DNA of 64,000 bases from Acetobacterium woodii (GTDB lineage Bacteria; Bacillota; Clostridia; Eubacteriales; Eubacteriaceae). The position numbers and the translations under genes are program-made. Where the stretch lies: assembly GCA_016213825.1 (NCBI GenBank), contig JACQZP010000016.1:62001-126000 (forward strand). The letters run 5' to 3'. Position 1 is the stretch's first letter; every line of letters begins with the position of its first letter. The notes under the pieces are model-generated. The model worked only from the letters and a program-made list of their open reading frames with translations. It ran no database searches and was not told where the DNA came from. Positions 38,129 to 47,992 of this stretch are shown here, one piece after another.

Positions 38129-39709
38129 TTATTTTTCACGTTCCTCGTCACTTAAGAGCTTGTATTCAATGGAGTCGATCAGGGCGATCAGGCTGGCTTC
38201 GATGATATCGGTGGAAACGCCGACGTTGGTCCAGATGTCGATGCCGTCGGAGCTTTCAATCAGTACCCGAACCTTAGAGGCGGTGGCCGATTTGGAATCG
38301 ATGACCCTCACCTTGAAGTCAGTCAGGCGGACTTCGCTGATTTTGGGATAAAAGACTTCCAGGGCTTTTCTGAGCGCCTTATCCAAGGCGTTAACCGGTC
38401 CGTCGCCTTCGGCGGCATTGATTTCTGATTGACCATCGACATTGATCTTTACTACAGCCGAAGAACTAAGAGCTTCCTTGGTATGGGTTTGCTCGCCAAT
38501 GGTTTTGAAATCTTCCAAGGTAAAGAAGGGTTTATGCAAGCCTAGTTCCTTACGGATCAGTAGCTTAACACTGCTTTCAGCGCCTTCAAACTGATAACCC
38601 TGGTATTCCAGCTCTTTGATGCGATCCATCACCCGGGTGGTTTCTTCGGATTTCTTGGTCAGACTTGGATCCACCTCATTAATCAACTGGATAATGGTGC
38701 TGCGACCAGAAACCTCAGACATTAAAATCCGTCGTTCGTTGCCAACAGTTTCTGGGGAGACATGTTCAAAGGACGCTGGATTTTTCATCACCGCATCAAT
38801 GTGCATGCCGCCCTTATGGGCAAAGGCTGATTTTCCGACAAAGGGTTCTCGTCCGGTCAGAGCGTAATTGGAAATTTCGGCAATTCGGATCGCCGAAGAT
38901 GTGAGTTTTTGCAGTTCTTCATCAGCCAGACAGTGGAATCCCATTTTCAATTGGAGATTAGGAATAATCGTGGCCAGATTGGCATTGCCGCAGCGTTCCC
39001 CATAGCCCAGGAAGGTTCCCTGAACCTGCCGGGCACCGGCATGAACAGCCATCAGCGAATTAGCCACGGCCAGCCCGCTATCATTATGGCAATGGATTCC
39101 CAGAGGGATTTTCAGTTTGTTTCGCACATCGGTGACGATCTCCTGAATTTCAAAAGGCAGGGTGCCGCCATTGGTATCGCAAAGTGCTAAACAATCTGCC
39201 CCGCCCTGCTGGGCTGCCAGTAAGGCTTCAATAGCATAAGATGGATCATTCTTGTAACCGTCAAAGAAGTGTTCCGCATCAAAGGTGACATCTTTGCCTT
39301 GGGCTTTGAGATAAGCCATGGTTTCCTCGATCATTTTCAGGTTTTCTTCAAGTGTCGTTTTAATAATGTCGGTAATATGAAAGGTCCAGCTTTTTCCGAA
39401 GATGGCGACTCCTGGAGTCCCGGTTTCAAGAATGGCTTTTAAATTAGCGTCGTCCTCAACGGCGATGCCTCCCCGACGGGTGCTGCCAAAGGCAACCAGT
39501 TTGGCATGGTTAAGCTGCACGCCTTTGATCCGATTAAAAAACTCGATGTCCTTCGGGTTCGAACCGGGATTGCCGGCTTCGATATAATCAACCCCCATTT
39601 TATCCAGGGTTTCCATCACTCGGATCTTGTCTTCAACCGAGAACGAAATCCCCTCCGCCTGGGCTCCATCTCTTAAGGTTGAATCAAAAACTAATATTTT
39701 TTCTGACAT
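38129..39709 (-). CDS. cimA: (R)-Citramalate synthase
   Basis: 526 aa, belonging to the 2-isopropylmalate/homocitrate synthase family. N-terminal DSTLRDGAQAEGISFSVEDK, then GNPGSNPKD, AEHFFDGYK, LCDTNGGTLP and HCHNDSGLAVANS are as in CimA. Making citramalate from pyruvate and acetyl-CoA gives isoleucine without threonine deaminase, and the product continues through LeuCD and LeuB. The C-terminal LeuA dimer/regulatory domain (about 370-520) is present. Leucine- versus isoleucine-type regulation is not decided by eye. Confidence 0.9.
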   Translation of the reverse strand: MSEKILVFDSTLRDGAQAEGISFSVEDKIRVMETLDKMGVDYIEAGNPGSNPKDIEFFNRIKGVQLNHAKLVAFGSTRRGGIAVEDDANLKAILETGTPGVAIFGKSWTFHITDIIKTTLEENLKMIEETMAYLKAQGKDVTFDAEHFFDGYKNDPSYAIEALLAAQQGGADCLALCDTNGGTLPFEIQEIVTDVRNKLKIPLGIHCHNDSGLAVANSLMAVHAGARQVQGTFLGYGERCGNANLATIIPNLQLKMGFHCLADEELQKLTSSAIRIAEISNYALTGREPFVGKSAFAHKGGMHIDAVMKNPASFEHVSPETVGNERRILMSEVSGRSTIIQLINEVDPSLTKKSEETTRVMDRIKELEYQGYQFEGAESSVKLLIRKELGLHKPFFTLEDFKTIGEQTHTKEALSSSAVVKINVDGQSEINAAEGDGPVNALDKALRKALEVFYPKISEVRLTDFKVRVIDSKSATASKVRVLIESSDGIDIWTNVGVSTDIIEASLIALIDSIEYKLLSDEEREK

Positions 39710-39774
39710 CCCAAGTCCTCCCTTGTTATGGATTTAAATGTAATTGCAAAATTTATTCGCACAACCAACTATGG

Positions 39775-39889
39775 TTGCTTTGATGTCGGTTTCCGCAAAC
39801 CATTGTGTAGCGTGTAGGCGAACAGGCGGTAGCCTGTACGACGTGCAGTGTAACAATTGTTTGGCGCAAACCGACAGCAAAGCTCACGA
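39775..39889 (-). repeat. Palindromic repeat class A, copy 3 (inverted)
   Basis: 115 nt, in opposite orientation to copies 1 and 2. Read on the minus strand it gives TCGTGAGCTTTGCTGTCGG, then the CGTCGTACAGGC-TACC-GCCTGTTCG core and AAACCGACATCAAAGC. It lies between leuA and cimA. Confidence 0.9.
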
Positions 39890-39925
39890 CACCTTCGCAA
39901 TTTTTGATACAGTTTTTAACTGCTG

Positions 39926-41461
39926 TTACTGGGCTTCGCTTGTTTGGGTTTCTTGTATATAAAGCATTTGGTTTACTGCGTCAACATAAGCTTTTAAACT
40001 GGCATCAATGATATCGGTGCTCAGTCCCCGACCATGGTACACATGGGTGCCATCCGAAATTTTTACTTGCGCTTCACCCTGAGCATCGGTGCCATCGGTG
40101 ACTGCTGTAACCCCATAATCGATCAGAGTCAGTTCACCACAATCAACCAGTTCGCCGATGGCTTTAAACCCAGCTGAGATCGGTCCATCTGCCAGGGATA
40201 CGCCTTCAATCAGATCGCCATTTTTTCTTAAGCGAATTGTCGCGGCAGTAGAAATGGTGTTCCCGGTGCTGATGACAAAACGATCGAGGGAATAGACTTC
40301 TGGAATCGCCAATTGTTTTTGTTCAACCAATGCTAAAATGTCTTTATCAGAAATGACTTTTTTCTTGTCAGCCAATACCTTGAACTGATCAAATAAATCC
40401 AGGACCTCATCATCACTTAAGGTATAACCCAGAGATGCGAGCTTATCGACAAATGCGTGTTTACCGGAATGTTTTCCCAGCACCATCTTGTTTTCTTTTA
40501 AACCAATCGATTCGGGCGTCATGATTTCATAGGTTTCCTTATTGGCCATCATGCCATGCTGATGAATACCAGACTCGTGGGCAAAGGCGTTCTCGCCGAC
40601 AATGGCTTTATTGGGCTGTACCCGAACCCCAGTCAACTTAGATAACAAGCGGCTGGAGCGATAGATCTGAGTTGTATCGATGTTGGTATCTACCTGGTAA
40701 ACATCATAACGAGTTTTGAGTGCCATGACAATTTCTTCCAGCGCCGCATTACCAGCCCGTTCACCGATCCCGTTAACCGTACATTCCACCTGACCAGCAC
40801 CAGCCTGAACGGCTGCTAATGAGTTGGCCACACCCAGTCCCAAATCGTCATGAACATGAACCGAGATGGTCGCCTTGTCAATGTTTGGCACGTTATTGCG
40901 AATCCCTTCAATAAATTTAAAATATTCACCAGGGGTGGTATATCCTACTGTATCCGGCACATTAACAATGGTAACACCTTCATTAATAACCCCTTCTAGC
41001 ACCTGATATAAAAATTCTGGTCGAGTTCGGGAAGCATCTTCGGCAGAAAATTCAACCTCACCGCAAAGGTTTCTGGCAAATTTCGCCATCGCAATGGCTT
41101 TTTCCAGAACCGCTTCCGGGGACATCCGCAACTTGTACTCCATATGAATATCCGAAGTTGCCAAAAAGTAATGAATTCGGGGATTAACCGCTCCTTTTAA
41201 GGCTTCATAGGCGGTAGTAATGTCTTTTTCAGTGCTTCTGGCCAGGCTAGCCACGGTAGCATTTTTAATTTCATTGGCAACCAGTTGAACTGACTCAAAG
41301 TCGCCAGGAGATGCAATGGCAAAGCCTGCTTCAATGACATCAATTCTCAAGCGTTCGAGTTGTTTCGCCATCTCTAATTTTTCTTTCAGGTTCATACTGC
41401 AACCCGGTGACTGTTCCCCATCTCGAAGGGTGGTATCAAATATTTTTACTATTCTGCTCAT
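39926..41461 (-). CDS. leuA: 2-Isopropylmalate synthase
   Basis: 511 aa. First committed step of leucine synthesis. IFDTTLRDGEQSPGCSMN at the N-terminus, FSAEDASRT, HVHDDLGLGVANSLAAV and GIGERAGNAALEE are conserved. GENAFAHESGIHQHG near 300 closes the catalytic part. The C-terminal LeuA regulatory domain (about 370-505) is complete, so leucine feedback is expected. Start after GGAGGAGATGC. Follows ilvC, with a weak terminator and an AT-rich 12-bp tandem repeat in between. Confidence 0.95.
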   Translation of the reverse strand: MSRIVKIFDTTLRDGEQSPGCSMNLKEKLEMAKQLERLRIDVIEAGFAIASPGDFESVQLVANEIKNATVASLARSTEKDITTAYEALKGAVNPRIHYFLATSDIHMEYKLRMSPEAVLEKAIAMAKFARNLCGEVEFSAEDASRTRPEFLYQVLEGVINEGVTIVNVPDTVGYTTPGEYFKFIEGIRNNVPNIDKATISVHVHDDLGLGVANSLAAVQAGAGQVECTVNGIGERAGNAALEEIVMALKTRYDVYQVDTNIDTTQIYRSSRLLSKLTGVRVQPNKAIVGENAFAHESGIHQHGMMANKETYEIMTPESIGLKENKMVLGKHSGKHAFVDKLASLGYTLSDDEVLDLFDQFKVLADKKKVISDKDILALVEQKQLAIPEVYSLDRFVISTGNTISTAATIRLRKNGDLIEGVSLADGPISAGFKAIGELVDCGELTLIDYGVTAVTDGTDAQGEAQVKISDGTHVYHGRGLSTDIIDASLKAYVDAVNQMLYIQETQTSEAQ

Positions 41462-41492
41462 TGCATCTCCTCCTAATTATTTTGCTTTTCTA

Positions 41493-41528
41493 TATTAATT
41501 TTCGTATTAATTTTCGTATTAATTTTCG
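41493..41528. repeat. Three perfect 12-bp tandem repeats upstream of leuA
   Basis: TATTAATTTTCG occurs three times without gap (41493, 41505, 41517), just upstream of the leuA ribosome binding site, which is in the gap after ilvC. Confidence 0.85.
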
Positions 41529-41540
41529 TTTTTGTGTTTT

Positions 41541-41569
41541 AAAAAAAGGCAGAAGGACTTCTGCCTTTT
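41541..41569 (-). terminator. Terminator after ilvC
   Basis: An 8-bp GC-rich stem (GGCAGAAG 41548-41555 with 41558-41565) and a two-base loop, extended by four A-T pairs, is followed by T7 on the minus strand. It may end or attenuate the ilvC message before leuA. Confidence 0.75.
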
Positions 41570-41593
41570 AATATGTCTGATATGTTGAAATGT

Positions 41594-42589
<996 letters not shown>

Positions 42590-42680
42590 TTAATTTCCTC
42601 CTTGAAATGTTTTAATAATTTAATTTTCTAATTATATAAATTCACTTGATGTGACCATTATATACTGTATCGTGTATATC

Positions 42681-42779
42681 GTACCGACCAATTGTTAATC
42701 TGTTGTTTGCTACAGAATCGGACAGGCTATCGCCGTGTCCGCTCTGATGCAAACAACATGATGTAACAATTGTCGGCAC
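42681..42779. repeat. Palindromic repeat class B, copy 1
   Basis: 99 nt. Inverted ends GTACCGACCAATTGTTA (42681-42697) and TAACAATTGTCGGCAC (42764-42779). Inner GTTTGC/GCAAAC arms, and a central hairpin in CGGACAGGC-TAT-CGCCGTGTCCG. It sits between the T-box terminator and ilvC, so it is inside the ilvC leader mRNA. Confidence 0.8.
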
Positions 42780-42811
42780 TTACTTTTTGTTTGTTTTATA
42801 ACTTTATAAAT

Positions 42812-43066
42812 AAAAAAATCCGCCTCTGTATAACAACAGAGGCGGATATAAGTATCCACGGTACCACTCTAAATTTAAAATAGTTTTACAACTATTTCCT
42901 CTTCTGGTCTGATCGTAAGACGAACCTAACCATAGTCATTTAACGTTGACATCCTAATGGATTACGGCCGTCCCTACTAATTGGGTAAATTTTCAGGTTG
43001 GCAGCTCGCAAGTGAGTATTACATACCATCGTATTATTGGAATCACACCATTCTCCAACTCTCTTA
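42812..43066 (-). promoter_or_regulatory. T-box leader controlling ilvC (branched-chain amino acid, probably leucine)
   Basis: Minus-strand leader RNA. Stem I base pairs GTTGG with CCAAC, starting near 43065 with GAGAGTTGG. The T-box sequence AGAGTGGTACCGTGG is at 42856-42870. The terminator stem ATCCGCCTCTG/CAGAGGCGGAT with T7 ends at 42812. A candidate specifier CTC (Leu) lies in AATACTCACTTG on the 3' side of stem I, but I have not proved the register. Uncharged tRNA would bind and let transcription reach ilvC and possibly leuA onwards. Confidence 0.9.
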
Positions 43067-43149
43067 AATACAATTTTTGGCATCTTTCTCTTGGTCATAG
43101 CAGTTGTTTTATTCTATTTTCTAAGCTTGCTAGGCTTACTATTTGAGTC

Positions 43150-43178
43150 ATTATATCTATTTATTTTATCTTTGTCAA
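43150..43178 (-). promoter_or_regulatory. Consensus sigma-A promoter of the T-box/ilvC transcript
   Basis: Perfect -35 TTGACA (43173-43178) and perfect -10 TATAAT (43150-43155) with a 17-nt spacer, about 80 nt before stem I. Confidence 0.85.
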
Positions 43179-43240
43179 TCACTAAATATGAAAGAAATCA
43201 TGATATCGGTTTCTAGTTTGCAACCATATCAAAACCGCAT

Positions 43241-44377
43241 TTAAACTTCGGTAATTTCATATTCCTTGTTACCAAGACCCAGCTTAACGGCATGATCGAC
43301 ACAGACCTTCCAGTTTGTATCCGGGTGAACCAATGTGAAGACATCCAGATCTGACAGATCCTGGACTTCATTTTCGACTATCCGTTCTTCAGCACAGCTG
43401 CCCCGGAGAATCCGGGCATTGTTACAGGCGTCAGCACAGGCCATATCCAGCGCAACCGGGTCCACGGATGCAAAAATTCCGACGTCCTGGATGATTGGCA
43501 GATCATTTTCCACGTGACAATCACAGTTGGGTGAAACATCGATGACAAAACTGATGTGGAATTGGGGACGACCCGTTACTACTGCCTTGGTATATTCAGC
43601 AATTTTTTTGTTGAGAATATCATTGCTTTCATCATATTTTGGCGAAATGGCATCAAAGGGACAAACCCCAATACAGCGACCACAACCGACACAAGTATCC
43701 GGCTTGATACGTGCTTTCCCATCTTCGACCCGATAGGAAATGGCGCTAAAAGCGCAGATTTTTGAACACATTTTACAACTGCGACATTTTTTCTCTTTGA
43801 CAAAGGGTTTGCTGTTTGAATGCATCTCCATTTTTCCTCGCCGGGAACCACAGCCCATCCCAATGTTTTTTAAGACGCCACCAAAACCAGTGTTTTCATG
43901 TCCTTTGAAATGCGTCATCGAAACAAACACATCAGCATCCATTATCGCCCGACCGATTTTTGCACTTTTGACACATTCGCCACCTTCTAATGGCACTTCA
44001 ATATCGTCAGTCCCCTTTAAGCCGTCGCCAATGATTACATGGCACCCAGTGACAAACGGATTATAACCATTTTCATAGGCGGCATCCAAATGCTCCAGTG
44101 CATCTTTTCGGCGACCAACGTAAAGGGTATTGCAGTCAGTAAGAAATGGCTTCCCGCCTTTTTCTTTGATCATATCAACGATTACCTTTGAATAGTTAGG
44201 GCGTAAATAAGCCAGATTTCCCGGTTCGCCCAGATGGATTTTAATAGCGGCAAATTTGTTTTCAAAATCAATATCGGTCATTCCAGCGGCCGTGACCAGT
44301 TTTTCCAATTTTTTTAATATATTATTGGAACCGGTTGTTCGTAATGTTGTAAAATATACCTTAGATTTCTGATTCAT
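43241..44377 (-). CDS. DUF362 protein with two 4Fe-4S motifs
   Basis: 378 aa. The DUF362 part (residues 1-185, KIHLGEPGNLAYLRP...SMTHFKGHENTGFGGVLKNIGMGCG) is followed by two ferredoxin motifs, CRSCKMCSKIC (near 195) and CVGCGRCIGVCPFDAI (near 225), and a C-terminal half (CHVENDLPIIQDVGIFASVDPVALDMACADAC). DUF362 proteins are common in anaerobes; they are thought to be redox or maturation proteins, but the reaction is unknown. Cytoplasmic. It lies upstream of the T-box promoter, on the same strand, and is separately controlled. Confidence 0.9.
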   Translation of the reverse strand: MNQKSKVYFTTLRTTGSNNILKKLEKLVTAAGMTDIDFENKFAAIKIHLGEPGNLAYLRPNYSKVIVDMIKEKGGKPFLTDCNTLYVGRRKDALEHLDAAYENGYNPFVTGCHVIIGDGLKGTDDIEVPLEGGECVKSAKIGRAIMDADVFVSMTHFKGHENTGFGGVLKNIGMGCGSRRGKMEMHSNSKPFVKEKKCRSCKMCSKICAFSAISYRVEDGKARIKPDTCVGCGRCIGVCPFDAISPKYDESNDILNKKIAEYTKAVVTGRPQFHISFVIDVSPNCDCHVENDLPIIQDVGIFASVDPVALDMACADACNNARILRGSCAEERIVENEVQDLSDLDVFTLVHPDTNWKVCVDHAVKLGLGNKEYEITEV

Positions 44378-44564
44378 TCGTATTTCTCCTATTCTAAATC
44401 ATTTTAGTCGAACCAAGTATTGTTCAGACAATCGCTTCATTGTTGTTCTTATTTTAGATACACATGTTTCTCTATGAAGAACATATTATCACATACTACG
44501 CCTTAATTCAATACCCAATTAAACGGCTTATTTCACAGATCTTTTTAAACTTCTGAATACTTAT

Positions 44565-45044
44565 TCAAATTCTCTTTTTCTCAAAAAAATCTTTCAGTAA
44601 ATCTTCACATTCTTTTTCACAGATACCAGCATAGATTTCCATCTTTTTGGGGAGCATCGGGTGTTGACCTAAAAAAGCGGTCGACTCTACGCCGCCAAAT
44701 TTCTTTTCAGCCACCCCATAGACCAGCATCGGGATTCGCGCCTGAATAATGGCTCCCATACACATCACACAGGGTTCGGCGGTAACGTACAGCTGGCAGT
44801 CATCCAGCCGCCAGCGTCCTAATTTTTGGGCAGCTTCCCGAATTACCAACATTTCGGCATGAGCGGTCGGATCGGCCAGAATTTCTTTCTGATTATAGGC
44901 CTTGGCGATGATCTCGCCATCACAAACGATGACCGCGCCGATGGGTACCTCTCCGTTTGTTTCGCCCAGCCTGGCCACTTCAATGGCAAGGGACATCATT
45001 TCCTGGAGATTGTTATTTTTTTTGATAATGGCAACGCCCTTCAT
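44565..45044 (-). CDS. tadA: tRNA-specific adenosine deaminase
   Basis: About 159 aa if it starts at ATG 45044. It deaminates A34 to inosine in tRNA-Arg. The zinc/catalytic motifs are HAE (in PTAHAEMLVIREA) and PCVMC (in TAEPCVMCMGAI). EVPIGAVIV, and the C-terminal FGGVESTAF and EKECEDLLKDFF are normal. The start is uncertain. ATG 44999 has an AGGA nearby but would cut the first helix; an ATG at 45071 starts with residues that look like the membrane anchor of the upstream nucleotidase, not like TadA. It overlaps that gene by 4 nt. Confidence 0.88.
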   Translation of the reverse strand: MKGVAIIKKNNNLQEMMSLAIEVARLGETNGEVPIGAVIVCDGEIIAKAYNQKEILADPTAHAEMLVIREAAQKLGRWRLDDCQLYVTAEPCVMCMGAIIQARIPMLVYGVAEKKFGGVESTAFLGQHPMLPKKMEIYAGICEKECEDLLKDFFEKKRI

Positions 45045-46990
45045 CGAACTAATGCCAAATACCAGTGCCATTGGCCATAGCCGGTTCGGGGGTTGTCGGT
45101 TGACTGCTTTTGTACTGGCTGCGGATTAGGCACCGGCTGGGGATTGGGTACTGGTTGTGGTGTCGTTCCAACCGTGACGTTAGGGGTGTTAATGGCCGTT
45201 AAAAAACGATCATTTCCGGCAGTCTGCAGATAGCTGATAAAGGATTCATCACAGGCTGAATACTCATTGATAATGGCCGTTGCTTTTAGACTCGGGTAGT
45301 CACTGCTGGTGGCCAGATAATTGTTGCAGGCTACGGTATACATCTGATTCGGATCCAGATTTGCTCCCCCGACGGTCGCCGAGAATACCCGTTCGCCTTT
45401 GAGTTTGGATAAATCATATTGGGCGGTGATACCACTCCACTGCAGGTAGCTGCCACTATTGCTGGGCCAGGAGTTGTCATTTTTATCTTTAGCAATTTGG
45501 TTGTTGACTCCAATTTCAATGCTCGTCTCCAACATATTTTTGATGTCTGCTCCGGAAACTTGCTTGGTGACCAGATAATTTCCAAAGGGGAGCACATCAA
45601 TGACCTGCCCTTTGTTAATCTCTCCAGCCGGAATCTGAGCGCGGATTCCGCCGGCATTTTCAACAGCAATATCGGCGCCCGTTACAAAACGATAACTGTC
45701 AGCTAAAGCTCTGCCCAGATTCAGCTCTCCCAACCGCACATCCTGCCAGATGTTATCCGTTGGTCCCCCTAATTTCACTGGGGTGTTGCCGACCACCTGT
45801 TTTTTGATCGGATCTTCCCGGGCTTCTATCGCTGCGGTTAAGGCGGCAACTGTTGGATCCGCTGGTATAACATCATCAGTAGCCTGGGCGGCGGTTGTCA
45901 GAGCCGCGGTTTTATTTTCTACTACATAAGTGGTTTCAATGGCACTGGTATTAAGCGTTTCTGCTTTTGGGGCAGGAACAGCTGCTTCAGTTAACGTTTC
46001 TGTTTCAATCACATCCGCTGGATTTAATTGCTCAGACACTGCTGCTTCATTTGTTACTTCTACGGTTGGTAATGCTTCTTCTGTTAACGCATCCGTCACA
46101 GTTTCCCCAGGACTTTCTACCCGGGCAACCAGGGCCACTACCTTTTTCAGGGTAATATCCACTTCGCCCACGGCACTGGAATAGCAACCGGTTTGGACGA
46201 TCAGGGTGCCATTAACTTCACGGTCTTCCACATCATGGGTGTGCCCATCCACAATCACATCAATACCCGGAGCACCTTCGGCAATGGCATCGCTGCGCAT
46301 CAGGGTACCGTTATCTGAATCGCCAATGTGGGTCAGGGCGACAATCACATCACAGCCCTGGGCCTCCAGGGCCGCCACGGATTGCTTAGCAGTTTCAATG
46401 GTGGATTCCCGGGTACCAAAGGAAAGTCCCACCACATTGGCTGGTGCTGTATCAGAATAAATGTCTGGGCTGATCAGTCCAAACACGCCGATTTTGATGA
46501 CCTCACCATTAACATCAATTTCTTTTATTAAATAGTTATCACTAAAAAAGGAGTTTCCGGAATCGTCGTAGACCACGTTGTTTCCCAGTATTTTGGTATT
46601 GGCCATGGTACCCAGTTCCAGCAACCGGGCACTGCCGTAATTAAAATCGTGGTTTCCCGGGGCAATGGCATCAAAACCCACGGCGGCCACGAGTTCAGCA
46701 ACGCTGCCTCCCTGTTCAATGGTGGCAAAGGACTGTCCATGAAAAATATCGCCGGCATCCACCGTCAAATCAGGATTTTTCTGATTGATGATGGTTTTTA
46801 GTTTGGCATAACCGATGGTATTATTTTTGGCACTATAGGTATAACGGGAATGCGTGTCATTGGTATGAATGATCTTCAGGGTAATGGTTTGGTCATCGTT
46901 TACGGTTGCCCCAAAAACTGAGGATCCCCAAACTCCTGATACCAAAAACACCATCAGCACAATACTCAAACTCTTTTTCCAATTTTTCAT
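45041..46990 (-). CDS. Secreted 5'-nucleotidase/UshA-like metallophosphoesterase
   Basis: 649 aa with signal peptide (KKSLSIVLMVFLVSGVWGSSVFGA). The metallophosphoesterase domain (about 35-270) has HTNDTHSRY, DAGDIFHG, GNHDFNYG and VDGHTHDVE. An Ala/Thr/Glu-rich insert of about 100 residues (about 285-390) divides it from the 5'-nucleotidase C-terminal domain (NAGGIRAQIP, DVLPFGNYLV). A repeat of PQPVPN precedes an NPRTG sorting-type motif. The expected membrane anchor after NPRTG is broken in this frame, but a fitting hydrophobic and KK-ending segment is found in another frame (see findings). Start ATG 46990 after GAGGAGCAAAACG; an earlier ATG overlaps that site. It releases phosphate and nucleosides outside the cell. 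Confidence 0.88.
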   Translation of the reverse strand: MKNWKKSLSIVLMVFLVSGVWGSSVFGATVNDDQTITLKIIHTNDTHSRYTYSAKNNTIGYAKLKTIINQKNPDLTVDAGDIFHGQSFATIEQGGSVAELVAAVGFDAIAPGNHDFNYGSARLLELGTMANTKILGNNVVYDDSGNSFFSDNYLIKEIDVNGEVIKIGVFGLISPDIYSDTAPANVVGLSFGTRESTIETAKQSVAALEAQGCDVIVALTHIGDSDNGTLMRSDAIAEGAPGIDVIVDGHTHDVEDREVNGTLIVQTGCYSSAVGEVDITLKKVVALVARVESPGETVTDALTEEALPTVEVTNEAAVSEQLNPADVIETETLTEAAVPAPKAETLNTSAIETTYVVENKTAALTTAAQATDDVIPADPTVAALTAAIEAREDPIKKQVVGNTPVKLGGPTDNIWQDVRLGELNLGRALADSYRFVTGADIAVENAGGIRAQIPAGEINKGQVIDVLPFGNYLVTKQVSGADIKNMLETSIEIGVNNQIAKDKNDNSWPSNSGSYLQWSGITAQYDLSKLKGERVFSATVGGANLDPNQMYTVACNNYLATSSDYPSLKATAIINEYSACDESFISYLQTAGNDRFLTAINTPNVTVGTTPQPVPNPQPVPNPQPVQKQSTDNPRTGYGQWHWYLALVR

Positions 46991-47116
46991 CGTTTTGCTC
47001 CTCATTCCTTAATTGTTCGATTCTTCAGATATTAAAATTCTTTTTGGTTTCTTTCATTTGATAATCATTATATATTCTTTCAGAAAGATTTCAAAGCAAT
47101 AAAAAGTAAAATCAAT

Positions 47117-47156
47117 AAAAAAACTGCCTCGGGAATTTCATCCGAAACAGTTTTAT
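47117..47156 (-). terminator. Terminator after the ECF transporter gene
   Basis: Interrupted stem (AAAACTG..CGG 47120-47132 with CCG..CAGTTTT 47142-47154) followed by T7 on the minus strand. Confidence 0.75.
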
Positions 47157-47199
47157 TTGCTTTAATCAATTTTAAATTATTGTATTTTATACCTGCACC

Positions 47200-47829
47200 T
47201 TATTGGAGTGCCGCTTTGTTGGTATACCTCAGTAAGGCCTTACATATTGCGGCGGTGAGGATTCCGGCGACAATGGCTTCGGGAATGCCGTTGATGGCAA
47301 TGACCGATAGGATTACGCCGTACAGGGTAGACAAGGCCACGTTCTTTGCTTCGGCATAGCTTTGGCCGAAAAACAGATAGATAAAATTCATAACCAACAG
47401 AGTATTCGTAAGCGATCCGCCGACACCGGCAACCGTCAATGCCAAAGCATCATTATTTTTGACTTTTTTCATGCCTTTATAAATATAATGCGGTACCACG
47501 CCGACCAGAATTCTTGGCACAAAACAGATGACCAAACTCCAAAAATTACCGGAATAGGTTCCCAGCGAATAAAAAGGGGTGAAAACAAAAGATGTCACTG
47601 TGGGATTAAAGGTGTTATTGATCAGACTTGTGAGACCAAAAACAAATCCCAAAAAAGCACCATAGAATGGTCCCAGAAGAATACTGCCAATAATGACGGG
47701 GATGTGGATAATGGTAGCTCGGGTAAATCCCAGTGGTATATAACCCAAAAACGGTGTCGCTGCCAACAAAATAATGATCGCCACAAAAAAAGATAGTTTG
47801 ACCAGGTCATTGGTCTTGGTATTTTTCAT
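47200..47829 (-). CDS. ECF transporter S component, probably pantothenate
   Basis: 209 aa with five or six membrane helices. The N-terminal ATIIHIPVIIGSILLGPFYGAFLGFVFGLTS-type sequence (about residues 38-68) and FNPTVTSFVFTPF are characteristic of one group of ECF substrate-binding subunits. ECF S components bind a vitamin and pair with a shared energy module (EcfAA'T) encoded elsewhere. It is divergent from coaBC, which uses pantothenate downstream, so PanT is a reasonable inference. Starts after GCAGGAGGTTAAGAA. Confidence 0.75.
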   Translation of the reverse strand: MKNTKTNDLVKLSFFVAIIILLAATPFLGYIPLGFTRATIIHIPVIIGSILLGPFYGAFLGFVFGLTSLINNTFNPTVTSFVFTPFYSLGTYSGNFWSLVICFVPRILVGVVPHYIYKGMKKVKNNDALALTVAGVGGSLTNTLLVMNFIYLFFGQSYAEAKNVALSTLYGVILSVIAINGIPEAIVAGILTAAICKALLRYTNKAALQ

Positions 47830-47920
47830 TTCTTAACCTCCTGCTATCGTTCCAGTCACGCCGGATACAATGCACCTATATTTTAACGCCTTTTTTATTT
47901 AATTACAATAAAAACTTGTA

Positions 47921-47950
47921 TTTACTCCTTGCCCCCGGGTTTGGTATAAT
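47921..47950 (+). promoter_or_regulatory. Promoter of coaBC
   Basis: -35 TTTACT (47921-47926), 18-nt spacer, -10 TATAAT (47945-47950) about 40 nt before coaBC. Confidence 0.55.
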
Positions 47951-47992
47951 GATTATGAAAATAAATGAAAAAAAGTTCGTAAAGGAAAGCCA

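Noticed and set aside
41493-41528. CRISPR-like array
   Set aside because: Repeats are 12 bp and directly joined, with no spacers and no cas genes.
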